Assembly: GCA_050248275.1 (NCBI GenBank)
Contig: JBFWSR010000013.1
Coordinates: forward strand, 1 to 64,000
Reading direction: 5' to 3'
Length of the DNA: 64,000 nucleotides
From: CAILZL01 sp050248275
GTDB taxonomy: Bacteria > Pseudomonadota > Gammaproteobacteria > Steroidobacterales > Steroidobacteraceae
The notes under the pieces are model-generated. The model saw only the letters and a program-made list of their open reading frames with translations. It had not been told where the DNA came from and did no database searches. The position numbers and the translations under genes were made by a program. Below are positions 9,452-18,422 of this stretch, in pieces; within the stretch, counting starts at the first letter, position 1, and each line of letters starts with the position of its first letter.

Positions 9452-9667
9452 GTGTCGATCATGAATGATGAGCTGTGGGAACGTCTGGAACTGAAGATCG
9501 CCTATCTGGAGCGCGCCAATCACGAATTGAGCGATGTGGTGTACCGGCAGCAGCAGGAGCTGGCTGAACTGCGTGTGCGGGTGACCGCTTTTGCCGATCG
9601 CTTCAACGAACTGGCCGGCCAGCAACGCGCCTATACCGAAGAGGAAGAGCGGCCGCCGCATTATTGA
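9452..9667 (+). CDS. slyX: SlyX-family protein
   Basis: A 71-residue acidic coiled-coil protein. Residues of about 6-45 give heptads (W-E-R-L-E-L-K-I-A-Y-L-E) and the C-terminus is the family's E-R-P-P-H-Y. Its role is unknown; it is often found near slyD. Initiation is at GTG 9452 behind CCGGAAAG, or at ATG 9461. Length and end match the family closely. Confidence 0.9.
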   Translation: MSIMNDELWERLELKIAYLERANHELSDVVYRQQQELAELRVRVTAFADRFNELAGQQRAYTEEEERPPHY

Positions 9668-9726
9668 AGGTGTCGGCACTTTAGTTTAGTCATCCTCTGA
9701 TCAAGCTCAACCATACGGAAATTCAC

Positions 9727-10272
9727 TTGGCGCTTAAATCCACCGTGTTCAAGGCTGATCTGCAGGTCAGCGATATGGACCGCCATTACTATCACAGTCA
9801 TGCGTTGACGATGGCGCAGCATCCATCCGAGACCGAAGAACGGATGATGGTGCGCCTGCTGGTGTTTGCCCTGCACGCCGATGCCTTGCTGGAATTCGGC
9901 AAGGGACTGAGTTCCGAGGAACCCGACCTGTGGCGCAAGGACCTGACCGGTCAAATCGAGTTGTGGATTGAAATCGGTCAGCCCGACGAGCCGGCGATTC
10001 GTCGGGCCTGTGGCCGGGCGCGCGAAGTGTTTGTCTATACCTATAGCGGCAGCAGTGCACAGGTGTGGTGGGACAAGATGGGCCCGACGCTGGCGCGTTG
10101 CAGGAATCTGACGGTGATGGACCTCGATGCCGCGAGCAGCAAGGCACTGGCGGCGCTGGCGCAACGTGGCGTGCAGTTGCAATGTTTGATTCAGGATGGT
10201 CAGGTACAGGTCATTGCCGGGAACGTCATGGTGCCGGTCGAACTGGTTACCCGCATGTCGGCAAAGCGCTAG
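9727..10272 (+). CDS. yaeQ: YaeQ-family protein
   Basis: A 181-residue protein with the full YaeQ pattern. It opens MALKSTVFKADLQVSDMDRHYY, has the R-T-like central block around PDLWRKDLTGQIELWIEIG, and ends in MVPVELV. The fold is related to PD-(D/E)xK nucleases, but no activity is established. The start must be TTG at 9727, since the family begins exactly at M-A-L. A short convergent-free gap follows. Confidence 0.92.
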   Translation: MALKSTVFKADLQVSDMDRHYYHSHALTMAQHPSETEERMMVRLLVFALHADALLEFGKGLSSEEPDLWRKDLTGQIELWIEIGQPDEPAIRRACGRAREVFVYTYSGSSAQVWWDKMGPTLARCRNLTVMDLDAASSKALAALAQRGVQLQCLIQDGQVQVIAGNVMVPVELVTRMSAKR

Positions 10273-10330
10273 GCTGTTAATAGGCGCAAGTTTATGCTTG
10301 TGTTCACGCGTAACCGACTTACTTCAGGAC

Positions 10331-10699
10331 ATGGCCATGCCCGCGATCATTGCTTTCAGCCAGCAGCAAACTGCCCCCGAATACGATCACCCGCGCCCCG
10401 ACCGTCTGGTCACCGGTAATCCGCGTCGCACCACCTGGAATCACTACAGCAACGATTCCGGCGAGGTGTTTGCCGGCATCTGGGCATGCGAGCCCGGCAG
10501 CTGGCGTATCGAAATGGCAGCGACGGAAGACGAGTTCTTTTTCGTGACTCAGGGACGCTGCCGGCTGGTTGATGAGACCGGCGTCGGCGTGGAGGTCGGC
10601 GTTGGCGAGTCGCTGGTCATTCCGGCCGGCTTCAAGGGCGTGTTCGAAGTGCTCGAACCCATGCAGAAGCACTACATGATTGTCGAGCGCAAAAGCTAA
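10331..10699 (+). CDS. Cupin-domain protein (ureidoglycine-type cupin_3)
   Basis: A 122-residue single-domain cupin. The barrel core shows E-F-F-F-V-T-Q-G-R-C-R-L-V and G-E-S-L-V-I-P-A-G-F-K-G, with the W-E/C-P-G-x-W block just before, as in DUF861/cupin_3 proteins related to (S)-ureidoglycine aminohydrolase. No catabolic neighbours point to a substrate. ATG 10331 is taken as the start; ATG 10337 is possible. Its end overlaps the convergent acetyltransferase gene by 4 bases. Confidence 0.82.
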   Translation: MAMPAIIAFSQQQTAPEYDHPRPDRLVTGNPRRTTWNHYSNDSGEVFAGIWACEPGSWRIEMAATEDEFFFVTQGRCRLVDETGVGVEVGVGESLVIPAGFKGVFEVLEPMQKHYMIVERKS

Positions 10700-10974
10700 T
10701 TGCGCGCCAGCAGCGACTGATATTCCGGATGCCGCCTGATATAGGCGACGATGAACGAGCAAACCGGCACCACGGTTTCGTTGCGGCTGCGCACCAGCTC
10801 AAGCGCTTCCTTGACCAGTGCTGAGCCGATGCCGCGACCGTTGAGCGCGGCGGGAACCTCGGCATGGTTCATGACCACGACGCCTCCCTGCCGGCGGTAG
10901 TTGATGAACGCAATCTGTCCTTCCGCTTCCAGTTCAAAACGCTGGCGCTCGACGTTGTCGCGGATAGGGCCCAT
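10696..10974 (-). CDS. Small GNAT-like N-acetyltransferase (YjdJ type)
   Basis: A 92-residue protein of the short Gcn5-related class. It shows V-M-N-H-A-E-V-P, then L-N-G-R-G-I-G-S-A-L-V, the acetyl-CoA-binding R-G-x-G-x-A loop, and the C-terminal V-V-P-V-C-S-F-I-V-A-Y-I-R-R-H-P-E-Y signature. The acceptor is unknown. It lies 9 bases downstream of the glutathione peroxidase gene on the same strand, so it is probably cotranscribed. Confidence 0.88.
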   Translation of the reverse strand: MGPIRDNVERQRFELEAEGQIAFINYRRQGGVVVMNHAEVPAALNGRGIGSALVKEALELVRSRNETVVPVCSFIVAYIRRHPEYQSLLARN

Positions 10975-10983
10975 CTGTATGTC

Positions 10984-11475
10984 TCAGGAAGCGTTCTGGT
11001 TCAGCAGGGCTTCGATGTCGCCGGCAATTTCCTCCGGTTTATCGGTCGATGCATAACGCTTGATCACCTGCCCCTGCCGGTCCACCAGGAACTTGGTGAA
11101 GTTCCATTTGATGGCTTGAGTGCCCAGTACACCGGGCTGTTGCTGCTTCAGATACTGGTACAGGGGATGTGCGTTCTCGCCATTGACTTCGATCTTGGCG
11201 AACAGTGGAAAGCTGATGTCGTAATTCAGGCTGCAGAACTGTTGTATTTCCGCTTCATTGCCCGGTTCCTGATGACCGAACTGATCGCAGGGAAATCCCA
11301 ACACTGCAAAACCCTGTGCCTGATATTTTCGGTACAGCGCTTCCAGCCCCGTGTACTGCGGCGTGAAGCCACACTTGCTGGCGACATTGACGATGAGCAG
11401 CACCTTGCCGGTGTATTCAGTCAGTGTCTTTTCGGCACCATCAATGCTGCGTACCGGATAATTGTAAATGCTCAT
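10984..11475 (-). CDS. Glutathione peroxidase-family thiol peroxidase
   Basis: A 163-residue peroxidase. The peroxidatic Cys lies in N-V-A-S-K-C-G-F-T at about residue 36. The G-F-P-C-D-Q-F block (about 70-77) holds a second Cys, and the Gln and W-N-F-T-K-F motifs complete the catalytic tetrad. Bacterial Cys-type members usually use thioredoxin more than glutathione. It heads a minus-strand pair with the acetyltransferase. Confidence 0.93.
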   Translation of the reverse strand: MSIYNYPVRSIDGAEKTLTEYTGKVLLIVNVASKCGFTPQYTGLEALYRKYQAQGFAVLGFPCDQFGHQEPGNEAEIQQFCSLNYDISFPLFAKIEVNGENAHPLYQYLKQQQPGVLGTQAIKWNFTKFLVDRQGQVIKRYASTDKPEEIAGDIEALLNQNAS

Positions 11476-11504
11476 CTGGGGCTCCAGTTATTGATGGCGC
11501 CAGG

Positions 11505-12272
11505 TCAGGATTGACCGGATGCAGTAGTGGACAGGATCAGTCCGTAAATGAAATACAGCAATGCAAAAGCAATGATGGCGGTCTTCAGGATCAGCGACAG
11601 GTACATGTAGACCGATTCGTATGTGAAATCAATAGACAGCAGACGTGCTGCGCCCAGTGCCAGCGAGATGGCGGCCAGCGCGCCAAGGAGTTGTTTTTGC
11701 CGCAAGGCAGGAGCTGGAGGTTTTATGCTCGAGGCGCGGGTTTGTTGCAGGGCCTGCCAGTAAGAAAAACCAATGTAGATCAGGCCGGCAGCGGAAGTAA
11801 TGTATTGCAATGCATGAAAAATGGGTAATTGGTGCGGTGCATCTGGAAACAGTGGTTGATACAGCAGCGGCAGGTTTCGATATGTCCAATGGGTGTCGTG
11901 TGTAAAGCGATCCCATACGATGTGCGTCCAACTGCCAACCAATAGCGATGGCAGGGCAATCAGCCAGCATCTGGGACGAACGAAATAAACATTCAGATTG
12001 TTCGCAATCAGTGAGCGATGCGGCTCCCATAACGGCCGCACCAAGGCGGCTCTGAATAGCATCACGATGAGCAGTGCAAGATAGCCAATGGGCAGGTCGA
12101 CCAGCACGGTTCCGATGGGTGAATGGCTGTTCGGCAAATGTCTTTCCAGTGCGTAGGGCAGGAACCCGATCACATCTGGCGTCATGCTGCCAATGATCAG
12201 CGGCAGCAGCGCCATGAAACGTGCTTTGCGGAAAGGAATGACGGCAGCAGGATGGGCGAGTGTGAAGGGCAT
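11505..12272 (-). CDS. DUF4184-family membrane protein
   Basis: A 255-residue protein with the DUF4184 opening M-P-F-T-L-A-H-P-A-A-V-I-P and G-S-M-T-P-D, plus a later H-I-V-W-D-x-F-T-H motif. These His/Asp residues resemble membrane metal-dependent hydrolases such as YdjM/YbcI. There are about five transmembrane helices. No substrate is known. Confidence 0.87.
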   Translation of the reverse strand: MPFTLAHPAAVIPFRKARFMALLPLIIGSMTPDVIGFLPYALERHLPNSHSPIGTVLVDLPIGYLALLIVMLFRAALVRPLWEPHRSLIANNLNVYFVRPRCWLIALPSLLVGSWTHIVWDRFTHDTHWTYRNLPLLYQPLFPDAPHQLPIFHALQYITSAAGLIYIGFSYWQALQQTRASSIKPPAPALRQKQLLGALAAISLALGAARLLSIDFTYESVYMYLSLILKTAIIAFALLYFIYGLILSTTASGQS

Positions 12273-12385
12273 GCTTTCAGATCTACAGATTGCAGCAGAA
12301 GGCTACACCGGCAATCGCAGTGAAAACAAATGACAATGCGCGATCCGCCGGCGACCGGGTGCGGGTTGCATGTGTTGGTGCATCC

Positions 12386-12476
12386 GAGACCACTGGTTGC
12401 ACCAGTTTCACAGTGGTCTCGCAGCATACTGTCGGCATTGTTTGCCGGTGATCAAATCGTCACACGGGCTGTGTGA
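12386..12476. promoter_or_regulatory. Two inverted repeats upstream of lnt
   Basis: GAGACCACTG at 12386-12395 pairs with CAGTGGTCTC at 12411-12420 (10 bp, 15-base loop). Further on, TCACAC at 12460-12465 faces GTGTGA at 12471-12476, next to GATAAT at 12475-12480, a possible -10. They may be an operator or a transcript hairpin. No T-tract follows, so a terminator is unlikely. Confidence 0.35.
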
Positions 12477-12530
12477 TAATGTGCAATCAATAACCTTGAA
12501 CAACAGCCTGGCTGCCAACAGTCCGGCATA

Positions 12531-14042
12531 TTGCGTGCCGTGACTTTCTTGCAAGCCTTTCTTGATCGCTTTGCCCTGCGTCTGGCTTTTCCGGCGGGTG
12601 CGCTGCTGGCGCTGGCATTTGCGCCGTTTGGCGTCTGGCCGCTGGCCGTCATTTGTCCTGCGTTGCTGTTTCTGGCCTGGCAGGGTGCTACGCCGCGTCG
12701 CGCTGCTGCCGTCGGCTTCTGGTTTCACTCAGGCACCTTTCTGGCGGGCACCTACTGGCTGTATCACAGCGTGCATACCATCGGCGGTGCGCCGGTCTGG
12801 GTGGCGATGCTGTTGATGCTGGGGCTGGTGGCCATCATGGGCGCCTATCTTGCCTTGTTGGGCTATGTACAGGCGCGACTGCTGCCGGCAGCGGGCGTGT
12901 CGCGCTGGCTCATTGGTTTGCCTGCCCTGTGGGTGTTGCTGGAATGGTGGCGCGGCTGGTTTCTAAGCGGTTTTCCGTGGCTGTCGCTGGGTTATGCGCA
13001 GATTGACTCGCCGCTGGCGGGTCTTGCGCCGGTGCTGGGCGTGTATGGCATCAGTCTGGTGTGTGCGTTGGGCGCAGGCGCTTTGGTCGCTTTGGTGCTG
13101 GGCAGTAGAGGGCAACGTCTGTTGGCCGCCGCGCTGCTGCTCTTGCCATGGCTGGTTGCCGCGCCGCTATGGCATCGTGAATGGACGCAACAGATAGATG
13201 CGCCGGTATCGGTGGCCGTTGTGCAGGGCTCGGTGCCGCAGGATCACAAATGGAGTCCGGAGTGGCGCGACAAGACGCTGAACTTGTATCGTGATCTGGC
13301 GGCGCCGCACTTTGGCACCCAATTGATTGTCTGGCCGGAAGCGGCGTTGCCGGATCTGGCGCATCAGTTGACTGATTATCTCGGTGCGCTGTGGAGCGAG
13401 GCTCATGCGGCGCACAGCGATCTGGTGATGGGCTTGTTGCACTATGACCTGCAGAAAGACGCCTATTACAACGGTGTGCTGGCTCTGGGTGAGCAGGTGC
13501 AGTGGTATCACAAGCGGCATCTGGTGCCGTTCGCCGAGTTCTTTCCGGTGCCGGCATTCATTCGCACCTGGCTGAAGCTGATGAATCTGCCTTACAGCGA
13601 TTTCACCGCCGGCGATGCGCAGCAACCGGCCTTGAACGCCGCCGGGCAGAAGCTGGGCGCGACCGTGTGTTACGAAGATGGCTTTGGCGCCGAGCAACTG
13701 GCGGTGCTTAAGGAAGCCACGCTGCTGGTGAATGTCACCAACGATGCCTGGTTCGGGGATTCGAGCGCGCCACCGCAGCATCTGGAAATCAGTCGCATGC
13801 GCGCACTGGAAGCAGGCCGTGACATGGTGCGTGCAGCCAATGACGGCATTTCTGCTTTAATCGCTGCCGATGGCAGGGTCATGGCCACGCTGCCGCGTTT
13901 TCAGATAGCGGTGCTGACCGGCAAGGTGCAACCACGTACCGGCCTGACGCCGTATGCGCGCATCGGCAACTGGCCGGTGCTGCTGTTGTGTTTGCTGTGT
14001 GCGATGCTCGTCGTGGTGCGTAAGTGGCGAACGGCCCATTGA
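12531..14042 (+). CDS. lnt: Apolipoprotein N-acyltransferase
   Basis: An inner-membrane enzyme that adds the third acyl chain to the N-terminal Cys of lipoproteins. The N-terminal half has about six transmembrane helices. The periplasmic nitrilase-like domain (about residues 220-470) carries the catalytic Glu in W-P-E-A-A-L-P, the Lys in Y-H-K-R-H-L-V-P-F-A-E, and the Cys in G-A-T-V-C-Y-E-D. It has 503 residues, the normal length. The start is TTG 12531 or GTG 12540; no strong ribosome-binding site decides. Confidence 0.96.
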   Translation: MRAVTFLQAFLDRFALRLAFPAGALLALAFAPFGVWPLAVICPALLFLAWQGATPRRAAAVGFWFHSGTFLAGTYWLYHSVHTIGGAPVWVAMLLMLGLVAIMGAYLALLGYVQARLLPAAGVSRWLIGLPALWVLLEWWRGWFLSGFPWLSLGYAQIDSPLAGLAPVLGVYGISLVCALGAGALVALVLGSRGQRLLAAALLLLPWLVAAPLWHREWTQQIDAPVSVAVVQGSVPQDHKWSPEWRDKTLNLYRDLAAPHFGTQLIVWPEAALPDLAHQLTDYLGALWSEAHAAHSDLVMGLLHYDLQKDAYYNGVLALGEQVQWYHKRHLVPFAEFFPVPAFIRTWLKLMNLPYSDFTAGDAQQPALNAAGQKLGATVCYEDGFGAEQLAVLKEATLLVNVTNDAWFGDSSAPPQHLEISRMRALEAGRDMVRAANDGISALIAADGRVMATLPRFQIAVLTGKVQPRTGLTPYARIGNWPVLLLCLLCAMLVVVRKWRTAH

Positions 14043-14062
14043 GAATTGAAGTGAGTCATTAA

Positions 14063-14845
14063 ATGGATCAATTGCTGCAAACCATTTTGCTCGGTGTCAT
14101 CGAAGGCATCACCGAGTTTCTGCCCATCTCCAGCACCGGCCACCTGCTCATTGCCGAACACTGGCTGGGACAGCGATCCGATCTGTTCAATGTCGCGATT
14201 CAGGCCGGCGCCATTCTGGCGGTGGTGCTGATTTACTGGCGGCGGCTGTGGGAATTGTTGCTGGGCTTCGGCAAGGCCGATAATCGCGATTACCTCATCA
14301 AGCTATGCGTGTCGTTCCTGATTACCGCTGTCGGCGGCTTTATCGCCAAGCAATTGGGTTTGAAGTTACCGGAAACGGTCGCGCCCGTCGCCTGGGCATT
14401 GATCATCGGTGGCGTGATCATTTTCCTGATCGAGCGTTATGTCAGTCATCACCAGCTCAGCGAACAGGTGACCTGGAAGGTTGCGGTGGTAGTCGGTCTG
14501 GGACAGATACTGGCCGCCGTCTTTCCCGGCACCTCACGTTCCGCTGCCACCATTTTTGCCGCCATGCTGGCAGGCCTGAGCTCGCGCGCTGCGGCGACCG
14601 AATTTGCCTTTCTGGTTGGTATTCCTACCATGTTTGCCGCCACCGGATACGAGTTGCTGAAGGTCATCAAAAGCGGCGATGCGGTGAACGAAGACTGGAC
14701 GGCACTGGGCATTGGGTTCGTGGTTTCCGCCATCGTGGCGTTTATTGCCGTGAAGTGGTTGCTGCGTTACATCCAGACGCACCAGTTCACCGTGTTTGCC
14801 TGGTATCGGCTGGCTTTGGGCGTGTTTCTATTGGCATATGTGTGA
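14063..14845 (+). CDS. uppP: Undecaprenyl-diphosphate phosphatase
   Basis: A 260-residue polytopic membrane protein (UppP/BacA) that recycles undecaprenyl diphosphate to the monophosphate for cell-wall and O-antigen synthesis. Both signature regions are present: G-V-I-E-G-I-T-E-F-L-P-I-S-S-T-G-H at residues 8-24 and P-G-T-S-R-S-A-A-T at about 155. It lies 20 bases after lnt and is probably cotranscribed. Confidence 0.97.
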   Translation: MDQLLQTILLGVIEGITEFLPISSTGHLLIAEHWLGQRSDLFNVAIQAGAILAVVLIYWRRLWELLLGFGKADNRDYLIKLCVSFLITAVGGFIAKQLGLKLPETVAPVAWALIIGGVIIFLIERYVSHHQLSEQVTWKVAVVVGLGQILAAVFPGTSRSAATIFAAMLAGLSSRAAATEFAFLVGIPTMFAATGYELLKVIKSGDAVNEDWTALGIGFVVSAIVAFIAVKWLLRYIQTHQFTVFAWYRLALGVFLLAYV

Positions 14846-14848
14846 GTC

Positions 14849-14914
14849 GTAGACTGGGATCAAAGCCCAGCTCCTGCGCAGGCAACCAGATGCTGGAATC
14901 TCATTCCAGCCTAT
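14849..14914. repeat. GTAG-headed palindrome pair
   Basis: GTAG at 14849-14852 is followed by the stem CTGGG/CCCAG (14854-14870). An inverted partner has the stem GCTGGAAT/ATTCCAGC (14892-14910) followed by CTAT, a degenerate CTAC. It lies between uppP and aguB and is a decayed member of the GTAG family found at other sites in the window. Confidence 0.5.
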
Positions 14915-14933
14915 ATAGTTATGAGAGGGCCGC

Positions 14934-15800
14934 ATGAAGCAAGTCACCGTCGCCGCCACTCAATTCGCCTGTACGGGTGACCGTGCCCACAATCTGCAAC
15001 ATGCCGAACGCCTGGTACGCGCCGCCCATGCGCGCGGCGCACAGATCATCCTGCTGCAGGAGCTGTTCGAGACGCCGTACTTCTGCAAGGACCATGACGC
15101 AAAGTATTTCGATCTGGCTCTGCCCGTCGCTGACAACCCGGCAGTGCGGCGCTTGCAAGTCGTAGCCGCTGAGTTGCAAGTGGTGTTGCCAGTCAGCGTG
15201 TTTGAACGCGCCGGCAATGCCTTCTACAACACCGTGGCCATGATCGATGCCGATGGCGCGTTGCTGGGCGCCTACCGCAAGTCGCATATTCCCGAGAGCC
15301 CCGGCTATCACGAGAAGTTTTATTTTTCGCCGGGCGACACCGGCTTCAAGGTCTGGCCGACACGCCATGGCATGCTCGGCGTCGGCATCTGCTGGGATCA
15401 ATGGTTTCCCGAATGCGCCCGTGTCATGGCGTTGCAAGGCGTGGAACTGTTGATGTATCCCACTGCGATTGGTACCGAGCCGCAGGATCCAGCCATTGAT
15501 TCGCAACCGCACTGGCAACGAACCATGCAGGGCCACGCCGCCGCCAACATCATGCCGGTGATTGCTTCAAACAGAATTGGCGTGGAGCAGGGCAGGCAAT
15601 GGCGCGTTCAATACTACGGTTCGTCCTTCATCACCGATCACACCGGCGCAGTGATCGAGCAGGCGGATCGTGCAACTGAAGCCATCATCACCGCCAGCTT
15701 CGATCTCGCTGCCATTCGCGAGTATCGCCGCGCCTGGGGCGTGTTTCGTGATCGGCGGCCGGAATTGTATGGACCGTTGTTGACGCTGGATGGACAGTAA
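14934..15800 (+). CDS. aguB: N-carbamoylputrescine amidase
   Basis: A 288-residue carbon-nitrogen hydrolase that converts N-carbamoylputrescine to putrescine, CO2 and ammonia. The nitrilase triad is visible: Glu in L-L-Q-E-L-F-E-T-P-Y-F, Lys in Y-R-K-S-H-I-P, and Cys in G-V-G-I-C-W-D-Q-W-F-P-E. The E-L-F-E-T-P-Y-F-C and H-I-P-E-S-P-G-Y blocks are typical of AguB. The agmatine deiminase partner aguA is not in the window, but the putrescine import and breakdown genes at 19.7-27.7 kb fit. GAGAGG precedes the ATG. Confidence 0.92.
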   Translation: MKQVTVAATQFACTGDRAHNLQHAERLVRAAHARGAQIILLQELFETPYFCKDHDAKYFDLALPVADNPAVRRLQVVAAELQVVLPVSVFERAGNAFYNTVAMIDADGALLGAYRKSHIPESPGYHEKFYFSPGDTGFKVWPTRHGMLGVGICWDQWFPECARVMALQGVELLMYPTAIGTEPQDPAIDSQPHWQRTMQGHAAANIMPVIASNRIGVEQGRQWRVQYYGSSFITDHTGAVIEQADRATEAIITASFDLAAIREYRRAWGVFRDRRPELYGPLLTLDGQ

Positions 15801-15855
15801 GTCGGGTTGGCAACTCGCTTACGAGAGAATGCTGCTCTGCATTTCCTTGTATGCC

Positions 15856-15918
15856 GTAGGCTGGGCGCCGCACCCGGCATCTGATTTCCGAGAAAGCCGG
15901 GTGCGGCACCCAGCCTAC
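15856..15918. repeat. GTAG...CTAC inverted repeat (REP-like dimer)
   Basis: Two 23-base arms (15856-15878 and 15896-15918) are reverse complements with one mismatch, spaced by 17 bases. Each arm starts with GTAG-GCTGGG at its outer end. It fills the gap between aguB and rlmKL and could act as a bidirectional transcript-stabilising or terminating hairpin. Confidence 0.85.
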
Positions 15919-16011
15919 ACAAGATTGCATTTTTGATTCTTCGGCGCACGTGGCGCCCAACTTCTGTATAACGCCCGGCCCTGCTGCCGTTCGCGTAAAC
16001 TGCCCCCTTAA

Positions 16012-18237
16012 ATGACAAGCATGACCGACTCGACTTCTGCCAGAACCCAGGCCTTCTTCGCCACCTGCCCACTGGGCGTGGCCGATCTGCTGGCGGCCGA
16101 ACTCAAGGCTTGCGGCGCGACTCGGGCGCGGGAAATGAAGGCGGGGGTGGAGTTCGATGGCACGCTGGAGATTGCATATCGCGCCTGTCTGTGGTCGCGC
16201 ACGGCCAGCCGCATTCTGATGCCGATTGCGCAGGTGGCGGCGCATGATGCTAATGCGATGTATGAAGGACTGCGCCGCATTGATTGGTCGCGGCATCTGG
16301 CTCCGACTGGCACCCTGGTGGTGGATTTTCAGGGCAGCTCGCTGGGCGTGAAGCACACGCAGTTCGGCGCGCTGAAAACCAAGGACGCCATTGTCGATCA
16401 ATTTCGTGAAAAATATGGCGAGCGGCCGTCGGTGGAGATGGAACGACCCGATGTGCGCATCAATGTGCATGCGCATCGCGAGCAGGCCACGGTCAGCATC
16501 GATCTGTCGGGCGACTCGCTGCATCGGCGCGGTTATCGTGCGCGCGGTGTGGCCGCGCCTTTGAAAGAGAACCTGGCGGCAGCGATTTTGTTGCGTGCCG
16601 GCTGGCCCGCGTTGTCTGCATCCGGCGCGAGTCTGGTCGATCCCATGTGCGGTTCGGGCACGCTGGTGATTGAAGCGGCGTTGATGGCCTGCGACATCGC
16701 ACCGGGCTGGCTGCGCACACAGTCGCAGGTGCATTGGGGCATGGTGAACTGGCGCGGTCACGATGCGCGCCTGTGGCAGCGCCTGCTCGATGAAGTGGCT
16801 GAGCGTGCTGCTGCGGGCAGTCAGGGTCGGGTGGTATTACGTGGCTACGATCAGGATGCCTTTGCGGTGCGTGCTGCCTTGGAAAATGCCGAGCGTGCGG
16901 GATTGCGTGGTCTGGTGCATTTTGAAAAGCGTGCCCTGGCCGATCTCAGGCGCGAGACAGAAGGCACAGGCCTGCTGGTGTGCAATCCGCCCTATGGCGA
17001 ACGTATTGGCGATCAGCAGCAACTGAAGGGTTTATATGCGTTGCTGGGCAGCAGGCTGCGCGAAGAGTTCACGGGTTGGAAAGCAGCCATCTTTACCGGC
17101 AATCCGCCCTTGGCCAAGGAACTGGGCATCAACGCCAAACGCAGTCACACGCTGTACAACGGCGCGCTGGAATGCCGCCTGCTGCGTTTTGACATCGAGC
17201 CGGAAACTTTCAATACACCCGAAGCACGGCCGAGCGAAGCACAGAAGCTCGCGGAGCTGCGCCAGACACCGGGCGCAGAAATGTTCGCCAACCGGCTGCG
17301 CAAGAATTTCAAGAATGCACGCAGTTGGGCCAATAAGCACAACATCCATTGTTATCGGGTCTATGACGCGGACATGCCGGAGTATTCCTTCGCGATAGAC
17401 CTGTATGGCTCAGTCGAAGACCCCGCGCTCGGTTGGGCCTATGTGCAGGAATATGCCGCGCCGGACAGCATCAATCGCGATGCGGCGCGTATGCGTCGCA
17501 TGCAGGTGTTGTCGGTATTGCCGGAAGTATTGGAGCTGCCGCGTGAGCGCATTCATGTGCGCGTGCGTCGTCAGCAAAGCGATCACTCGCAATACGAAAA
17601 GCTGGATGCGCAGCGCGAGCTTCATGTGGTCAGCGAGGGTGCGTATCGCTTCTATGTGAACTTTACCGATTACCTTGATACGGGGTTGTTTCTGGATCAT
17701 CGCATCACCCGTCAACGGCTTGGCGAGCTGTGCAAGGACAGGCGTTTCCTGAACCTGTTTGCCTATACCGGCGCGGCTACCGTGTATGCAGTGGGTGGCG
17801 GTGCGGTGGCTTCGACCACGGTGGACATGTCGTACACCTATCTGGAATGGGCCGAGAAGAACCTGCAGCTCAACCATCTCGATGCACCTGAGCACGAACT
17901 GATTCAAGCCGATTGCCTGCAATGGCTGGAGCACGAGGCGCAGGCCAGACAGCGTCAGTATGAGGTGATCTTTATTGATCCGCCCACCTTCTCGCGCTCC
18001 AAGCGCATGGCACGCGATTTCGAAGTGCAGGCGGATCATGTGCAATTGATTCTGTGGGCCAGTGAATTGCTGGCGCCGGGCGGCGTGATCGTGTTTTCCA
18101 ACAACTACACACGCTTCAAGCTGGATCGGCATGGTTTGAAGGATTTCCAGATTCAGGACTGGAGCCGCGAAACCCTGCCCAGGGATTTCGAGCGCAATCC
18201 GAAAATTCATTGCTGCTTTGCCATAAGTCGGACCTGA
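16012..18237 (+). CDS. rlmL: Bifunctional 23S rRNA methyltransferase RlmKL
   Basis: A 741-residue fusion. The N-terminal THUMP plus RlmL part (m2G2445) has the S-L-V-D-P-M-C-G-S-G-T SAM site and the N-P-P-Y-G-E-R catalytic motif at about residue 325. The C-terminal RlmK part (m7G2069) has FLNLFAYTGAATVYA at about 580 and F-I-D-P-P-T-F-S at about 660. This fusion is characteristic of gammaproteobacteria. Length is normal (E. coli about 700). Confidence 0.96.
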   Translation: MTSMTDSTSARTQAFFATCPLGVADLLAAELKACGATRAREMKAGVEFDGTLEIAYRACLWSRTASRILMPIAQVAAHDANAMYEGLRRIDWSRHLAPTGTLVVDFQGSSLGVKHTQFGALKTKDAIVDQFREKYGERPSVEMERPDVRINVHAHREQATVSIDLSGDSLHRRGYRARGVAAPLKENLAAAILLRAGWPALSASGASLVDPMCGSGTLVIEAALMACDIAPGWLRTQSQVHWGMVNWRGHDARLWQRLLDEVAERAAAGSQGRVVLRGYDQDAFAVRAALENAERAGLRGLVHFEKRALADLRRETEGTGLLVCNPPYGERIGDQQQLKGLYALLGSRLREEFTGWKAAIFTGNPPLAKELGINAKRSHTLYNGALECRLLRFDIEPETFNTPEARPSEAQKLAELRQTPGAEMFANRLRKNFKNARSWANKHNIHCYRVYDADMPEYSFAIDLYGSVEDPALGWAYVQEYAAPDSINRDAARMRRMQVLSVLPEVLELPRERIHVRVRRQQSDHSQYEKLDAQRELHVVSEGAYRFYVNFTDYLDTGLFLDHRITRQRLGELCKDRRFLNLFAYTGAATVYAVGGGAVASTTVDMSYTYLEWAEKNLQLNHLDAPEHELIQADCLQWLEHEAQARQRQYEVIFIDPPTFSRSKRMARDFEVQADHVQLILWASELLAPGGVIVFSNNYTRFKLDRHGLKDFQIQDWSRETLPRDFERNPKIHCCFAISRT

Positions 18238-18422
18238 TTCAGGCTCTGTCTGAACGAATCAGCAGTTGCTGCGCAGCAAAAAAACGGCAGATGAACGAAG
18301 AAAGCGGTTCGAATGATGGATTCTGGATGGTCCGGGCCCTTCCCGCATTGCCATGAACGGCAGGTTGCCGCAAAATTACGGTCTTGTTACATCCCCATTG
18401 CGATTCCTCCAGGCTGGTTCTC

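Noticed and set aside
18238..18422. Possible RNA gene between rlmKL and the Cys-rich gene
   Set aside because: No cloverleaf, convincing terminator or promoter pair could be seen by eye.
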